A DNA stretch of 64,000 nucleotides from Motacilla alba alba (Eukaryota > Chordata > Aves > Passeriformes > Motacillidae), in contig NC_052026.1 of assembly GCF_015832195.1 (NCBI RefSeq), positions 13,379,619 through 13,443,618 of the forward strand, written 5' to 3'. Positions 52,601-64,000 of this stretch are shown here, piece by piece (position 1 is the stretch's first letter; the number at the start of each line of letters is the position of its first letter). A program made the position numbers and the translations under genes. The notes under the pieces are model-generated. The model was not told where the DNA came from, did not search any database, and worked only from the letters and a program-made list of their open reading frames with translations.

Positions 52601-55600
52601 GGATATTTGCCAGCAGGAGATAGCAGGAGCATCCTTTTTAGGTGAAACCGCTGAAGCCTAAGGATGGCCACATGGTGGCAGTGCTGCTGGCAATTCCCAC
52701 AAAAAACGGCATCAAAAATCCTCGGGTGCAAATTAAGGAGTGACATTCAGCCTTTCTCTCCCCTAAAAAAGCCTCCAAAAAAACCTCCAACCCCTTTACA
52801 GGAGTTTTGGATGTCCCTCAGGCCCCCAGTGCTATGGAAATAGGGGGACCCATGGGCCACGGCCTTCTCCTACACTGGGGCAGTCTCCTAATGCAGCTCC
52901 TAATGCTCTTATCCCAGCTCCTGCTGCTTCTAATCCGATTCTCATGCACTGTGTGCAAGGCCAGCAGCCAGCCCCCACCCAGTGCCTCAGTTTCCCCATG
53001 CTGCTGCTCTGCTGCCCACCCTCCCAAAAAGCCCTGCAGGCATAGCAGCACTACAGGGTGACACTGAGTCTTGTGGTGCTGGTCCCAGCTGTCCCCAGCA
53101 TCGCTCCTGTGCCTCCTCCTTGCTTTGACTGCTCGGGCTGACAGGGAGCTGGAGGAGCCCTAATCCCCCTGGTGCAGTGGGCTAGTGGGTTTGGAGGCAA
53201 AGCTGATCCTGGCTCAAGCTGCTGCCTCCACCTCCTCCTCCTCCTCCTCCTCGCGTGGCTCCAGATGGCCTGGATGCCGCCAGTCTGCAAACCAGCCCGG
53301 GACCATCTGCTTGGCAGAAGCCAAGCGGTGGGAAGTGGCTCCTCGTTGCCAGCGGGCACCCGGAGAGGGTCCGGGGATCCTTCCCCCTCGCTCCCCAACA
53401 GTAAGGGGGACAGCACATGCAGCCTTGGCTCTTCAGTCACCTCCCTGGTGAGTTAGGGTTTGTTCCCAAAACACTGAATCTCCCTCTAGCTAATTCCCCT
53501 TCCCTGGAGACCCCTGGAGCAGCCGGGACCCCCTGGAAACTTCCCAGATGAGTGCCAGGGACAAGGAAGGTGGATTCTGCATCCCGGGGGGCAGAGAAGG
53601 GTGCAGGAGACCCTGACGTGGGGCTGAGCCACCCTGAATGTCCCAGCCCCACCAGAAAATGTGGCTAAGCACCCATGGGTGGTGAGGAGCAGCACCCACA
53701 TGGGTGCCCACCTCCTTCCCACTCCCTACTCCATCCTTCCAACGCTGCTTCCCAGGGAATGCTCCACCTTGGTGTGGGAACAGGCTGGACATCTCTCTGT
53801 GGATGGTGAAGCTGCTGCTTGAAGTCCACCCCAGAAATGTGGGCAGGGGACACCCCACAGGGGACACTCACCACCTGTCCCCCTGCCCAGACAAGCCTGG
53901 GCCCACCCCTAGGAGAGAGGACCCTACCTCGGGTGTTGGTGGCCATGTCGGCCACTTTCTGGAAGGCATCCAGGAAGGCAACTGCGGCCAGCACCGTGGT
54001 CCTGAGGCAGAGAGAGCGAGGGGGGAGCTCAGTGCATGCGGGACACTGGGGATGTGCCAGTGAGGAGGGGGGTCCCGCGTGTCCCACCCCCGCTTCGGCC
54101 ACTCACCTGAGCTGGGAGTGCAGCTTGGTGGCCTTCGAGTTGAAATCCTCCCATATGGGGTAGGAGCTCTGCAAGGAGGAAGGGTGAAGGTGAGAGACAG
54201 GGACCCTCACCCCCTGCACTGCTTCCCCAGTCCGGGTAGGTCCCCTCCTTCACTGGTGCAGAGAGTCAGGGAAGCTCAAGAGCTTCTCTGATGGCTAATA
54301 AAGGCTGAGCACAACTCTTTTCCCTCCTGATTTTTTCCCTTTCCAGTCTGGCCACCCAAACTTATGGACCATGGAGACCTCAGGATTTTGAGTGATTTCT
54401 TCCTCATTGAGGACATGAAATGAAAAATCTTTACGACTCTGGCCAGCAGTAGAAGAGGCACCCCCAGCAGCAGCTTCCCCCCAAAGCACTGATGGCCAAA
54501 CCCACCATCATGGAGAGCTCCGGTCCCACAGACGGGAGCCCCAGTCCTCACCTCCCCTGAGCCCAAGGACCAACAGGGCAGGAGGGGAGGTTGGGGTCCC
54601 TGAAGCCCTGAAAGGGGCAGTTGTGTGGCGACAGGGACAGGGCACAGGTGCTTGGGAGGCCACCCCAGTGCTGTGCCAATGAGGCCACTCTGGTGCCATC
54701 CTGGCAAGGCCATCTGTGCGAGACCATTCCCACTGCCCTCGTGGCGAGGCTGTTCCAAGGTCTGTCCTGGTGCAACCATTCCAGTGGAGTCATCCCAGGG
54801 CAGTCCCAGTGCCACCATCCCAGGGCTGTGGTGCTGCCACCATCCCAGCAAGGCCATCCCAGTGCCACTGTTTCAACAAGGCTATCTCAGCGCTGTCCCA
54901 GTGAAGCCAGTCCCAGCAGACCATGCTGGTGCCATTCCAATGAGGACTGTCCCAGTAATGCCAGCTGCAGCGCCATCCCAGCAAAGCCACTCCGGTGCCA
55001 TCACAACAAGGCTGATCCTGATCCACCATACAGCCGGGCTATCGCAGTGTCACCATCCCAGCAAGGACAGTCCATTTTGTCCTGGTGAGATTAATCCTGG
55101 TGCTGTCTTGACAAGGCCATCCCAGCGTCACCCTTGCATGGCCAGTACTGGTGCCATCATTCCAGTGAAGCTATCCAGGTGCCACCATCCAGGCAAGGCC
55201 ATACCAATGCTGTTCCAGTGAAGCTGGTCCCAGTGCTACTATCCCAGCAAAGCCATTCCAGCAGGGCCAGTCCTGGTGTCATCATCCTGGTGAAGCCATG
55301 CTGGTTCTGCTATCCTAGCAAGGTCAATCCTGGTCCTGTTGTCCCAGTGACAAAATCCTGGTACTATCCTGGTGTCACCATCCGATGGCAGTGACAGGCA
55401 TCTGTAAACTCCCCTAGAGCAGCCACCAGGCTGGGACACGTACATTGCCACACATCCCCATGGGCACTATGGCTTGGTGGCAGCTTTGGGGACAAGGTTT
55501 GCACTGAGGGGGCATGAGACCAGCCCAGCATTTTCTGGGACCCTGAAAGCCTCTATTTCCTCATGAGTTAGCGAAGAAAGGGTTTGAGGGTGCCACTGCA

Positions 55601-57873
55601 CACATCACTTATGGCAGTGAACCCCTGGCTGTGGGTGCCCAGGGACTGTCATTGCCAGAGGGCTGGGCCACCATTGCTGGGCCACTGGCTTCGGGCCACC
55701 TTCCTTGGCCACCCTGGGCAGGGCAAGTGAGGCTCCCCTGTAGAAAGGAGCAGGTTGTGATGCCCCCAAAACCCTGTGATGCCAGGCATGAGGAGGATAG
55801 GGAAGAGGACAATGGGCACAAGGACATGCCAAGGTCATTCAGGGACACTGAGCACATGAGCAGAGGCAACAGGAATGAAGCCAGCTTAGGGACTGTCACC
55901 AGCAAACAAATTCTCCCCATCACAGGCTAAGGGGTGCTGAAATAGCCATTCACCACTAAAATAAGGTCCCTTTGCCCTGTGAGCAGCACAGGGGTCCCAG
56001 CCATAGGACCCTTCAATGCCAGCAGTTCTTCAGGCAAAGAGTTACTCGTCCCCCAGTGCCCGTGCCAGGACACCCACATGGCTGGGAGATGGGGACAGCA
56101 CACCCTCAGGTGGCACTGGCACTCAGCCGGGGCTGTGCAGGGCACGGGCTGAGGCCCAGCTGTAGTGTGGTGGGGTTTTCCTCCTTTTTCATCATTTTTC
56201 TTTAATCTTTCCTACCTTCAAATGGCATGAAACTGACTCCAGCCCAGTCTCCTCGGGTGAGGGGTTCCCAGTCCAACCGTATCCGGATGGTGCTGGGCAT
56301 GTCCCTGGGAGGTGACAGCTCTGGGCTGGCTTATCCCCTCTGAAGCCTCAGCAGGGGAATGGGGAAACTGAGGCAGGGGCTGCCCCCACCTCCCCCCTGG
56401 GGGTGTAGGACTCGGCCAGGCTGCCTGGAGAAGGTGTTTGGGGGAGGGAGCTGATCAGCCCAGCACCCGTTTTGCACCAGCCCTGGATCCCTCTGTCCTG
56501 GGGAGAGTTGGGATTTTCTCCCCAGAGCTTTTCTCCCAGCCCTGAGCCAGAGTCCGGCTGCAGAGCCACCACTGCCCCTTGAAGGGGTTAATCTCCTTCC
56601 TAGCAAGGCTTTTATTTTTTTTTTATCCCCCCTCCCCTGCTTTGGCAATGACAGCATTGTCTGGACGGGTCTGCAGCAAGAAGAGAGGAAGAGGAGGAGG
56701 AGGAGGAGGAGGAGGAAGAGAGCGTTTGCCTCCCAAAAATGACTAGGGCTAAACCCCAGTGCTGGAGCTGGCTGTGGGAATTTCGGTCCCCCGAGATGAA
56801 GAAACATGGCTGATCCCCTCCTCCCCACTCAGCCCCTGGTCAGAAATGCCCCCTAGCATTTTTAATTTATTTTTTTGAAATTAAAACAAACAAACAATCA
56901 GGTTTTTTTAAACACGGCCCCATCCTGCTCCCAGAGAGGGTGGAGGCAATATCCTCTTCCCGGGTTAGGAAATGGGATCAAGGAGCTCGGGGACCTTTTT
57001 GTTCCACTGGTGTCAACCCCACTGGGTCTGACAGAAATCCAGGCTGGGCATGGGGCAGGGGGGACAGGGACAACATGATGCCTGACGTGGGTGGCAATGC
57101 CCGGTGTGGGGCCAGGGGTACCTGGCGAGGGGCAGAGATGCCTGGTCTGTGTCACCCGACAAGGGGCTCAGGCACCTGGGGATGGATACAGGGCTGATAT
57201 GGAGCCAGGATCCCCAGGATGGGCTCCAATGCCCAATGCAGGGCCCCGATGCATATTATGGGGTTGATGTGGGGCTCTGGCACCCAGTGCCACGCTCTGA
57301 CACCCAGTGTGAGACCTTGATGCCCGACATGGAGCTCTGATACCCAGTGAAGGACAACGGGGCAGATATAGGGCTGCAACACCCAGAACGGGGCTCCGAC
57401 AGCCAGTGACGGATCTGGGGATGATGTGGGGCTGCAATCCCCAGGATGGAGCTCCAATACCAATGCTGGATATAGAGATGATGGGGGGCTGCGATCTCCA
57501 GGGCTCCGATGCCCACCACAGAGCTCCGATGCCCAGTAAGGGGCTGATGTGGGGCTCTGGGAACCCGTGCCGGGCTCTGACAGGCGATGTGGGACCCCGA
57601 CACTCGCTGTGGGGCTGATGTTCGGGCTCCGATACCCGACGCGGGGTTCCGATCCCCATCTCGCGGCTGGGCAGCAGAGCCTCGGTACCCACCGCGGGAC
57701 GGGCAGCGCGGGGGCTGCCCGGGGAAGCCGGGTGATGGGGGGATGGTGCGGGGGGAGCGCTGTCACGACAGCAAAACCGGGGCGCGGGGGGGGGAATCCC
57801 CTACCTTCATGTCGTTGATGATGGCTTGGAAGAGGCCGCCAAGGGCTCCGCACTCCTTCTCCGCCGTCTCCAT
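46683..57873 (-). CDS. MTSS2: MTSS2 (MTSS1L, ABBA), I-BAR and WH2 protein, complete
   Basis: MTSS2 links membrane bending to actin at ruffles and radial-glial endings. Exons on the minus strand: 57873-57805, 54168-54107, 54001-53928, 52181-52097, 51791-51700, 51615-51541, 51289-51281 (9-base microexon), 50838-50681, 50600-50493, 50416-50319, 49816-49606, 48894-48820, 48606-48430, 48335-48170, 47455-46683. They sum to 2232 bases, 743 residues, against about 747 in human. The I-BAR (IMD) domain spans about residues 1-250, starting METAEKECGALGGLFQAI. Ser- and Pro-rich linkers follow, and a C-terminal WH2 motif (DMLVAIRRGVRLRRT) lies near residues 718-732. The protein ends SAPRIS. Introns are GT-AG; exon 9 uses the unusual donor GTCGGT. 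Exons 12 and 14 have CAGCAG acceptors. Intron 1 (54169-57804) and intron 4 hold minisatellites. Identity is secure. Confidence 0.96.
51281..51289 (-). other. MTSS2: 9-base microexon of MTSS2
   Basis: On the minus strand, AGCTACTTG lies between an acceptor CCTGTAG with a long pyrimidine tract and a strong donor GTAAGT. Entering in phase 1, it changes ARK-G-KGDL to ARK-ELLG-KGDL. Skipping it also keeps the frame, because both neighbours join through a single G. I recall an ELLG segment at this place in one human MTSS1L isoform. Confidence 0.85.
51896..52056. repeat. 31-base minisatellite, 5.2 copies
   Basis: Unit CGAGGGAACGAGCCTGGCCAGG plus CCGTGTCAC, repeated five times with only C/T changes at one position, then a six-base start of a sixth. 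It lies in the MTSS2 intron between exons 4 and 5. It opens reading frames but has no coding role. Confidence 0.97.
53228..53253. repeat. (CCT)n microsatellite in MTSS2 intron
   Basis: Short run of CTC/CCT triplets within the intron between exons 3 and 4. A nearby 11-base match (gaggcaaagctgatcctgg) also occurs before exon 4 at 52070-52090, hinting at a small local duplication. Confidence 0.75.
54640..55390. repeat. degenerate minisatellite in MTSS2 intron 1, part A
   Basis: Many loose copies of 'ccatcccagcaaggccat' and 'ccagtgccaccatcc' in alternating order, without an exact period. Non-coding. Confidence 0.8.
56693..56722. repeat. (GGA)n microsatellite in MTSS2 intron 1
   Basis: About eight GGA/AGG triplets in a purine run. 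Confidence 0.9.
57050..57650. repeat. degenerate minisatellite in MTSS2 intron 1, part B
   Basis: Loose repeats of 'gatgtggggctctggcaccc' and 'gggctccgatgcccag', about 30-40 bases each. The sequence differs from part A, so it is an independent array. It ends next to the MTSS2 CpG island. Confidence 0.8.
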
Positions 57874-58340
57874 CGCGGCGCTGCGGCAGCCCGGGGCGGG
57901 CGGCGCCGCCGGGGGAGGCCGCGGCGGCGGGCCAGGCTCAGCGGCGGCGGGGGGCGGGCGGCGCCCGGGCGGCGGCGGCGGCGGGGGGGGCACAGCGGCG
58001 GAGCGGCGGCGGAGCCGGGCGGGGCATCGCCCCCCTGCCTCCCTCCCTCGCTCGCTCGCTCGCCCTCCGCGGGTGCTGCACGGACCCGCCGCCCCCTGGC
58101 AGCGGCGCGGAGCGGAGCGCGGAGCGGGGCGCGGGGAGCTCCGGCCCGGGGCGGTGGCGGGGGCGGGGCGGGGCGGGCGCTGCGCGGCACATGCGCCGCC
58201 CGCCGCGGGGCCGGGGGCTGCGGGCGGCGGGGGGGACGATCGGGGTCAGCTCCAGGGATGCTCCGGGAGCCGCTGCGGGCTACCCGGAGGACGCGCAGGG
58301 ATGACGGAGCGGGAAGGGGGGGCAGCCCCGGTGGTTCTCG
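57640..58340 (-). promoter_or_regulatory. CpG island, MTSS2 promoter
   Basis: Extremely CpG-rich DNA spans the MTSS2 start codon (57873) and at least 450 bases upstream, with GCGGGGC-type Sp1 boxes and no TATA box. The transcription start is not fixed. Confidence 0.85.
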
Positions 58341-59790
58341 GGGATGCTCTTGAGGCGGGGGGACGGGGAGCAACACCGCGTGCCCCAGGACTACAGCGGA
58401 GGGAGACCCGAGGGATGCCTGGAGATGTGGCACTGCTGGAGGCAGCATCGGGGTTTGCTCCCGTGGCGGCGTAGGAACCCCCAGGGATTATCCTGGGGTG
58501 CTGGGTGAGGAGCAGGAGAGCCCAAGTGAGTATGTGAAGACACTGCACTTGGAGATGCCATGGGATGCACAGGGGCATTCCCAGACCTCTGGAGGCACCG
58601 GGGGGGGATTTGCCTCTCCCCAGAGGGTGTTTGACCCCCATTGCCTTCCTGACCCTCCAAGATGTGCTGGAGGGTGAAGTCCCTCTGCAGTAGTTACACG
58701 ACAGCTCTGAAATGCGTCCGTGCACTCGATTATCAGGGAGCCATGGGAAATGCATGGCCTGTCAGCAAACCCTTCCCACAGGCATCCCGAGGCCCCAGCC
58801 CCAGCCTCCCGGGATCTGGGGGTGCCAAGCTGAGCCCCGACAAACCTTCCTACCCTCGTAGTGCAATGACGCTCAGCTGGGCAAGGGTTTCAGCCCGAGT
58901 CACCTATTCCCCCTCCTGCCAGAAAAGTAGTCTTGATCCCATGCTGATGATGCTCTCGCTGCTCTGGACGGTGTTGGTCAAGAGCCACCCATAAGGAAAC
59001 AATTAGGGCTCAGCACTCCAGCAGCCGGCTGGAATTTCTCTCCATAAACCCAGTCCCTCAGTGTGGAAAGAGGCTGCTCAGCAGCAATGAGCTCAGCAGG
59101 AGTGAGGCAGAGCCCACCCTGATAATAACCCAGGGGTCCACCAATAGGTACCCCCCAGCACCCTGAGACATCGGCTGGCTTGAGAAGCCACTGCTCACAC
59201 ATCCTCGAGGGCTGGCTGTTAAAATTAACCCGCCGTGACTGGGTCTGGAAAGCCCTTCCCCGGGAATGACAGGAATGTCTTTATCCTGGCCAAAGCAGCC
59301 CGGTATGGGGCTGTTTGGAGAACCCACTGCCAGAGACAGTCTTCCCTGTAAACAGGCCAGAAGCCATAAAAACTCCACAAATTCCTCCAACCGCCCTTTT
59401 CCTGGGATCAAGCGAGGGCCTGAAACATGCAGGGGATGCAAAGGTGTCCCCCCAAACCGCAGCAGCCCGGCACGTGCCGGGGCCCCTTGGTGCCACAGGA
59501 CAGGATGAAGGCAACACTGGTAGCTGCTGAGGGCCAGGAAAATGCCTGTCACTGTGCTGTGGTTTCGTGACCGTGGCCTGGAAGAATTTCAGTGGCGTTT
59601 TTTTCCTGCTGGGAAGAAGAGCAGGCGGAGAAGTTCTGCTTGCTGGCAAGCCAACGTGGCAGGGCTGGGCCAGCCCAGGGCACAGGGTCAGGCAAGACGC
59701 TCCATGCCATCCCCTGCCCTTGCTGTGTTTTTGGCTCCACTTGAGAACAAAACTATGATGGGAAGCCCAGCAACAAGGAATGGGCTGTTC
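58340..59790. other. intergenic DNA between MTSS2 promoter and VAC14 3' end
   Basis: No gene seen. The part at about 58950-59420 is less GC-rich than its surroundings and contains TTAAAATTAACC and GGAATG-type motifs. It could be a regulatory element; this is unproven. Confidence 0.45.
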
Positions 59791-59811
59791 TGCATTGCTT
59801 GTTTATTTTAT

Positions 59812-59817
59812 CATGGG
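59812..59817 (-). terminator. candidate poly(A) signal of VAC14
   Basis: AATAAA on the minus strand, about 675 bases after the VAC14 stop codon. It is the first canonical signal I found downstream. Confidence 0.6.
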
Positions 59818-60491
59818 GAGCTGAATGAAGGAGTAAGGAATGGAGTCTGGGGTTAGGTCCACTGCTCCCCATGTCCCCTGGTGCCGGCTGGGAGCTGAAG
59901 CTGTGCAGTTGTCCCTGCCAAGAGCTGGGGACTCAGAGAGGATGTGTGAATGCAGGGAGGGGGCCAAGTGTCAGGCACAGGAGTGTCTCCCCGAGTGAGA
60001 TGCCACCTCCAGCAGGGCCTTGGAACCAGAGGGTGGAAGTCAGGGTGGTGGAGGTGGCTGGCGGCCCCGCATGCTTGTTTTCCAGGGCGGAAGGCCAGGG
60101 GTTGCTCCCGTCTTCCCTCCCCTCCTCCGGTGCTGCTGGCAGCAGGCTGGGCGCTCAGCTGACAGTCACGGGGAAGGCATTAGCAAAGCAAAAGGGAGTT
60201 CCCTCGCCCCACTGCAAGAGAAGATGAGGTGCTTTACCCCGGCCCTCTCCTCGGGCAACACTTCCCCATGTCCCCCCAAGCATCCACAGGAAAAGCTGGG
60301 CACAGACTGAGGGTCCCCCCTCGTCCACACACACAGTGGCGGGGAAAACCAGCCCTGTGTTGAGCGCTTGCCCGTCTCCATTAAACCCACCAGATCCTCC
60401 GGTGGCCAGCAACCAGTGTGCCTGTTCCCTGGTCTGTGTCCCCTGGTCCCTGCCCCAGCAACTGTGCACACCCGCGCGGCCGCAGGGGTGC

Positions 60492-63400
60492 TCAGAGGAC
60501 CACCCGCCGGTCCAGCTGCTCTGCCCGCCCGGCTCGCTGGTGTCTTGCTTCAAGGTGCTTGTTTTGGACCTTCTCAAAGTGCTGCAGCAGCTCCGTGTAG
60601 TCGATGTTGGAGGCTGCTGTTCTCTTGAAGCCGGTGCTGGGCTTGGTGTTGTCCCTGCAGGGTGGGAAGAGAGAGGGTAGGAAGGGGATGGGGATGTTTG
60701 GTGTTGCGACCATCCAGCACTGGCAGCACCACAACCTTGTCCTGAAGAAGCCAAGCTCAGCAAATCCTAAAATAGTAATGCTGGTGCCTCATAAAATAAC
60801 CCCAAAGACATATTTTCTTCCTCTAAAGGTGTGAGATAGAGCCCAAGAGGTCCTGGGACAAGGAGGGGACACGGGACATCTGCATCTTGGCCCCACATGG
60901 GGGGTTTAATCTCTCTGACACATACTCCTCTCTATCCCAACCCATTGCAGTCAAGAGCAGCGAGATAAGGATGCCAGGGTCATATGCCTCAGTTTCCATG
61001 TCTGCTTCTTTAAGCGAGCAAAAAACATCCAGTGGCACAGGGACAGTCCTCAGGGATGAGCACTCATGGCTGGAGCCTCCAAATGCAGGCTCCCTAGGGT
61101 ACCAGCCATGGATGCTCATCCCTGTGCTGTCCCCATGCAAGGAAGCAGCAGACACCAGCCACAGGATGCCCATGGGAAGATGGCAGGCAGCTCTGGTGGC
61201 CCTGGTATGTCCCTGGGGAGGGGGCAGCTGGGACTGGCCGGTTATGAAAGCCGGCTTCGGTGTTTGAAGGAATGTAGGTCAGAGTTAATCAGATGCTCAG
61301 GCTGTCTGACAGCTCGAAAAACCCCCACTGCCAGGGTTAGTGGGGAGAAAAAAGGAGGGGGAAGCACATGCATGCCCCTCTCCGCCCCCCCAATTAAATA
61401 TCAGCGCTGGGCTGTGGGTAGGAGCTCAGTGCCGGAGGCCATGAGGGATAAAAGCCATCCCAGGGAAGCAGTTAAAAGCCAAGGAGCGACAACAGCAGCA
61501 GGGGGTTAATTCAGAAACCTGCCCATCTTGGGAGCTCTTTTTGTTCCCAGGGCTGCGCCAAGGCAGAGCCAGCTTTATCATCAAGCCCCCCCACTACTCA
61601 TTAGCTAAGGGTTGGAAAGCAAATCCCACTGGCAGCACCCCTGGGCAGGGAGCATGAGGATCTCAGCTGGTCCCCAGGGAGATGCCGCCCTTGCACATCT
61701 CACGCATCCCCGAAGGCCAGGAGTGGGAATGGAGCAGCCATCCGGAGGCTTTAGCAGGATGCCAGGCTCCTTTTGGGTGCTGTGAAGGCTGTCCAGGCTG
61801 CAGGGGGGATGCTTTGGGAGCCCCCCCCCCCCCAGCTGCTGGAGTCTTTCTCCATAAACCTCCTTCCCAGCTCTGCTCGTTTCCATAGCGACCCTACAAG
61901 TGAAATTTTCCATCCCGGATGCCAAATGCCTGTGGATGAGGCACAGCCCTCCCAGGGTTACCAAATATAGACACAAAAAACCCCCCTGGCCAACACTCCC
62001 GGCCATGGGGACAAGGAGCAGCCACGGCCGCAACGGAGCTGGGGGGTGAAAGCCAGAGCATGGGGCTGAGCCCGGGATGGGGGCTGAGCCTGGAATGGCA
62101 GGGATGCTCAGCTGTGGGGAACAGCTGATCCAGCCCCGATGCTGATGCCGGTCCGTCCCCCCAGCACTTACGTGGTCTGCATGAGCTCTGGGTTGGGCAC
62201 GCACTGGAGGCGATGGGAGAGGAGCTGGAAGGCGCTGCTCTGGGGCAGCAGCATCAGCAGGCCATAGAGAGCCTTGATCAGGTAGGGGTTGTTCTTCACA
62301 TCCAGCAGCTGCAGGCGGAGATCTGCAAGAGGACAGAAGAGGATGGGAAGGCAGGGAAAATGCATTTAATCTCCAGCTGCAATAGCAGGTTCCTCCCACC
62401 CCCTGTGATAGCCTGAGCCTCTGCCAGCCAGCCCAAGGGGCACTTGATGGCACCCCTCTCCCCTTTCATTAACCCATCCATCTCGGTGTCCCACGGTGCC
62501 CCAAAGTCCCTCTCCTTGACACAGCCCCCTGGGGCAACTGGCTCCCCAGTCTGCCACTCCTGATACCACTCATGCCTGAGGCTGTCCATGCTGTCTGCCT
62601 GAGAACACACACGCAACACGGGACTGCTCCTCAGCTTCTCCAGATTTAGCAGAAATACCCACCCTGGAGCATCACATCCAGAGGGCTGGGTGACACCCTC
62701 CTGGGGACTCTCTGGAGCAGAAGGAATCCCCTCCGCTTGGTTCTGAGGGTTACATGTGCTGGGCCTCAGTTCTGCTCAGAAGACGAAAAACAACCCTCTG
62801 GCTCCATCCCTCGCTGTGCTCATGGAAGAAGTCTTCTGGAGCCCTAAATACAGCTGAAGGGGCAGCCCAGGAGATGGGGCAAAGTCTGTGTCTCAGCATC
62901 TCACCTCCTGGTTGTCACTCGTACTGCTGGTGTCTCCCAGTGAAGGGAGCCATCACCAGGGATGCCACTTTATGGGGGACACGTCTATCCCCTACCCTGA
63001 GATGTGCAGACTAAGGTGAGTGGGCTGGGGAACCCTCGATGAATAATTTTGGGGCATGCAAAACCACCACAGAAACGTGGGTGCCTCACACATTGGGACA
63101 GTCATCCTGGGAATACGGGACAGGGTCTGCAAGAGGGAGCATGAATGAGGGTCTCTACTGTCAGCCACTCTAAACCTCTTCCCTTAAATATTCCCCAGTA
63201 TCACCCCGGACCTATATAGCTGCCCTACAAAGTCCTTTCCCAACAGCCTCAGTGCCCTGCTATACCTTCAATGCAAAGCCCAGGGGCAGCAAATTGACAT
63301 CATGAGAAATCCTCCCACAGCCACAGGTCACCCTGCCACATCCCCTGCCACCATCCTGGCTCCCAGTGTCACACCCCTGAGCCTCTGGTCAGGCACTGCT

Positions 63401-63963
63401 GCATTACTCAGTGGGGGACCCACATTGCTGGATGCTGGAGAAAACATCAGCTTGTTTTTTAGAGCTTAACTCTTCATTTTCAGAAAAAACCCCTCCATTT
63501 TTCTCGCTAAGGGCCTCAGCAGCATCCACAATGCCATCCTGTGCGCAGAGGGTGGCACAGAGGGTTTCCCCATCTGATGCCCTCTTTGTGCACTCCTGGA
63601 GATGCTCAGTGTGATCCAGGCCCCTTCCATTCCTTCCCCCATCCCTTTTGTTGGGTGCCAGTGCCGCTCGCTCCCTTAACCTATATCTGGGGGGCAAGGC
63701 TGCCCCCCCGTGCTGCCAGCGTGCCCTTTTCCCGGCGGGCAGCTCCAGCGCTGGGCAAACCTCCCGGCAAGAAGTCTCATAACTTCTGCTCTATTTATTC
63801 GTGCGGCGGCTGCCGCCCGCGATGGAGGCGCGGGGAGGGGGAGCCGCGCGCTGCCCCTTCCCCACGCGGGGTCTCCTCCTTACATGTGAATATGGGGCAC
63901 TCGATGAGCTGCACCAGCTTGTCCACCTCAGTGAGGAAATCCACGGTGACCTCCAGATCCCCG
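60492..63963 (-). CDS. VAC14: VAC14, PIKfyve complex scaffold (last three coding exons)
   Basis: VAC14 is the scaffold that joins the kinase PIKfyve and the phosphatase FIG4 on endolysosomes and so controls PI(3,5)P2. Exons on the minus strand are 63963-63884, 62322-62172 and 60654-60492 (stop TGA 60494-60492), 394 bases, about 131 residues from the C-terminus. Conserved blocks include [38 protein letters not shown] and [19 protein letters not shown]. The protein ends LDRRVVL, as in human. The first acceptor (ATCCAG|C) completes a Phe codon begun in an exon beyond the right edge. The linker between PELMQT and NIDY differs from human and is the variable part. The remaining exons lie outside the window. 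Confidence 0.95.
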
Positions 63964-64000
63964 CTGGATGTGGCTGTTAAGGATGTTACCTTGGAGAAAG

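Overview
The window looks like nuclear DNA of a bird, or possibly another sauropsid. It holds split vertebrate genes with GT-AG introns and clear CpG islands. Short fragments with the typical 3' end of CR1 LINE elements are present, and no mammalian SINEs were seen. Gene order is COG4 (-), SF3B3 (+), IL34 (+), a C-factor-like SDR gene (-), MTSS2/MTSS1L (-), VAC14 (-). As I recall it, this is the COG4-SF3B3-IL34-MTSS2-VAC14 order of human 16q22 (chicken chromosome 11), with one extra gene, the SDR. Introns are short, and GC content is clearly higher to the right of about 32 kb.

Layout. 1-3380: first five coding exons of COG4 on the minus strand, running off the left edge. About 3.05-4.15 kb: CpG island acting as a shared promoter for COG4 and SF3B3. 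4.4-32.7 kb: complete SF3B3, 25 coding exons and 1217 codons, with two intronic C/D-box snoRNAs of the SNORD111 type. 32.7-35.2 kb: no gene seen. 35.27-40.95 kb: CpG island and IL34, whose last intron carries four identical-looking tRNA-Gly(GCC) genes and one decayed copy inside a tandemly duplicated block. 42.3-44.8 kb: a six-exon SDR gene of 253 residues on the minus strand, convergent with IL34. 45.17-57.87 kb: complete MTSS2, 15 coding exons including a 9-base microexon, with a CpG-island promoter up to about 58.3 kb. 58.3-59.8 kb: no gene seen. 59.8-64 kb: the last three coding exons of VAC14.

The genes serve unrelated cellular jobs: Golgi tethering (COG4), splicing (SF3B3), a CSF1R ligand for macrophages and microglia (IL34), an oxidoreductase (SDR), membrane bending with actin (MTSS2), and PI(3,5)P2 synthesis (VAC14). 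There is no operon logic. The links visible are the shared COG4/SF3B3 promoter, the snoRNAs hosted by SF3B3, and the tRNA array hosted by IL34. Exon boundaries were set by reading splice sites and checking that phases add up. SF3B3 sums to exactly 1217 codons plus stop, MTSS2 to 743, the SDR to 253, and IL34 to 180. No database search was possible, and comparisons with human genes rest on memory of those proteins.
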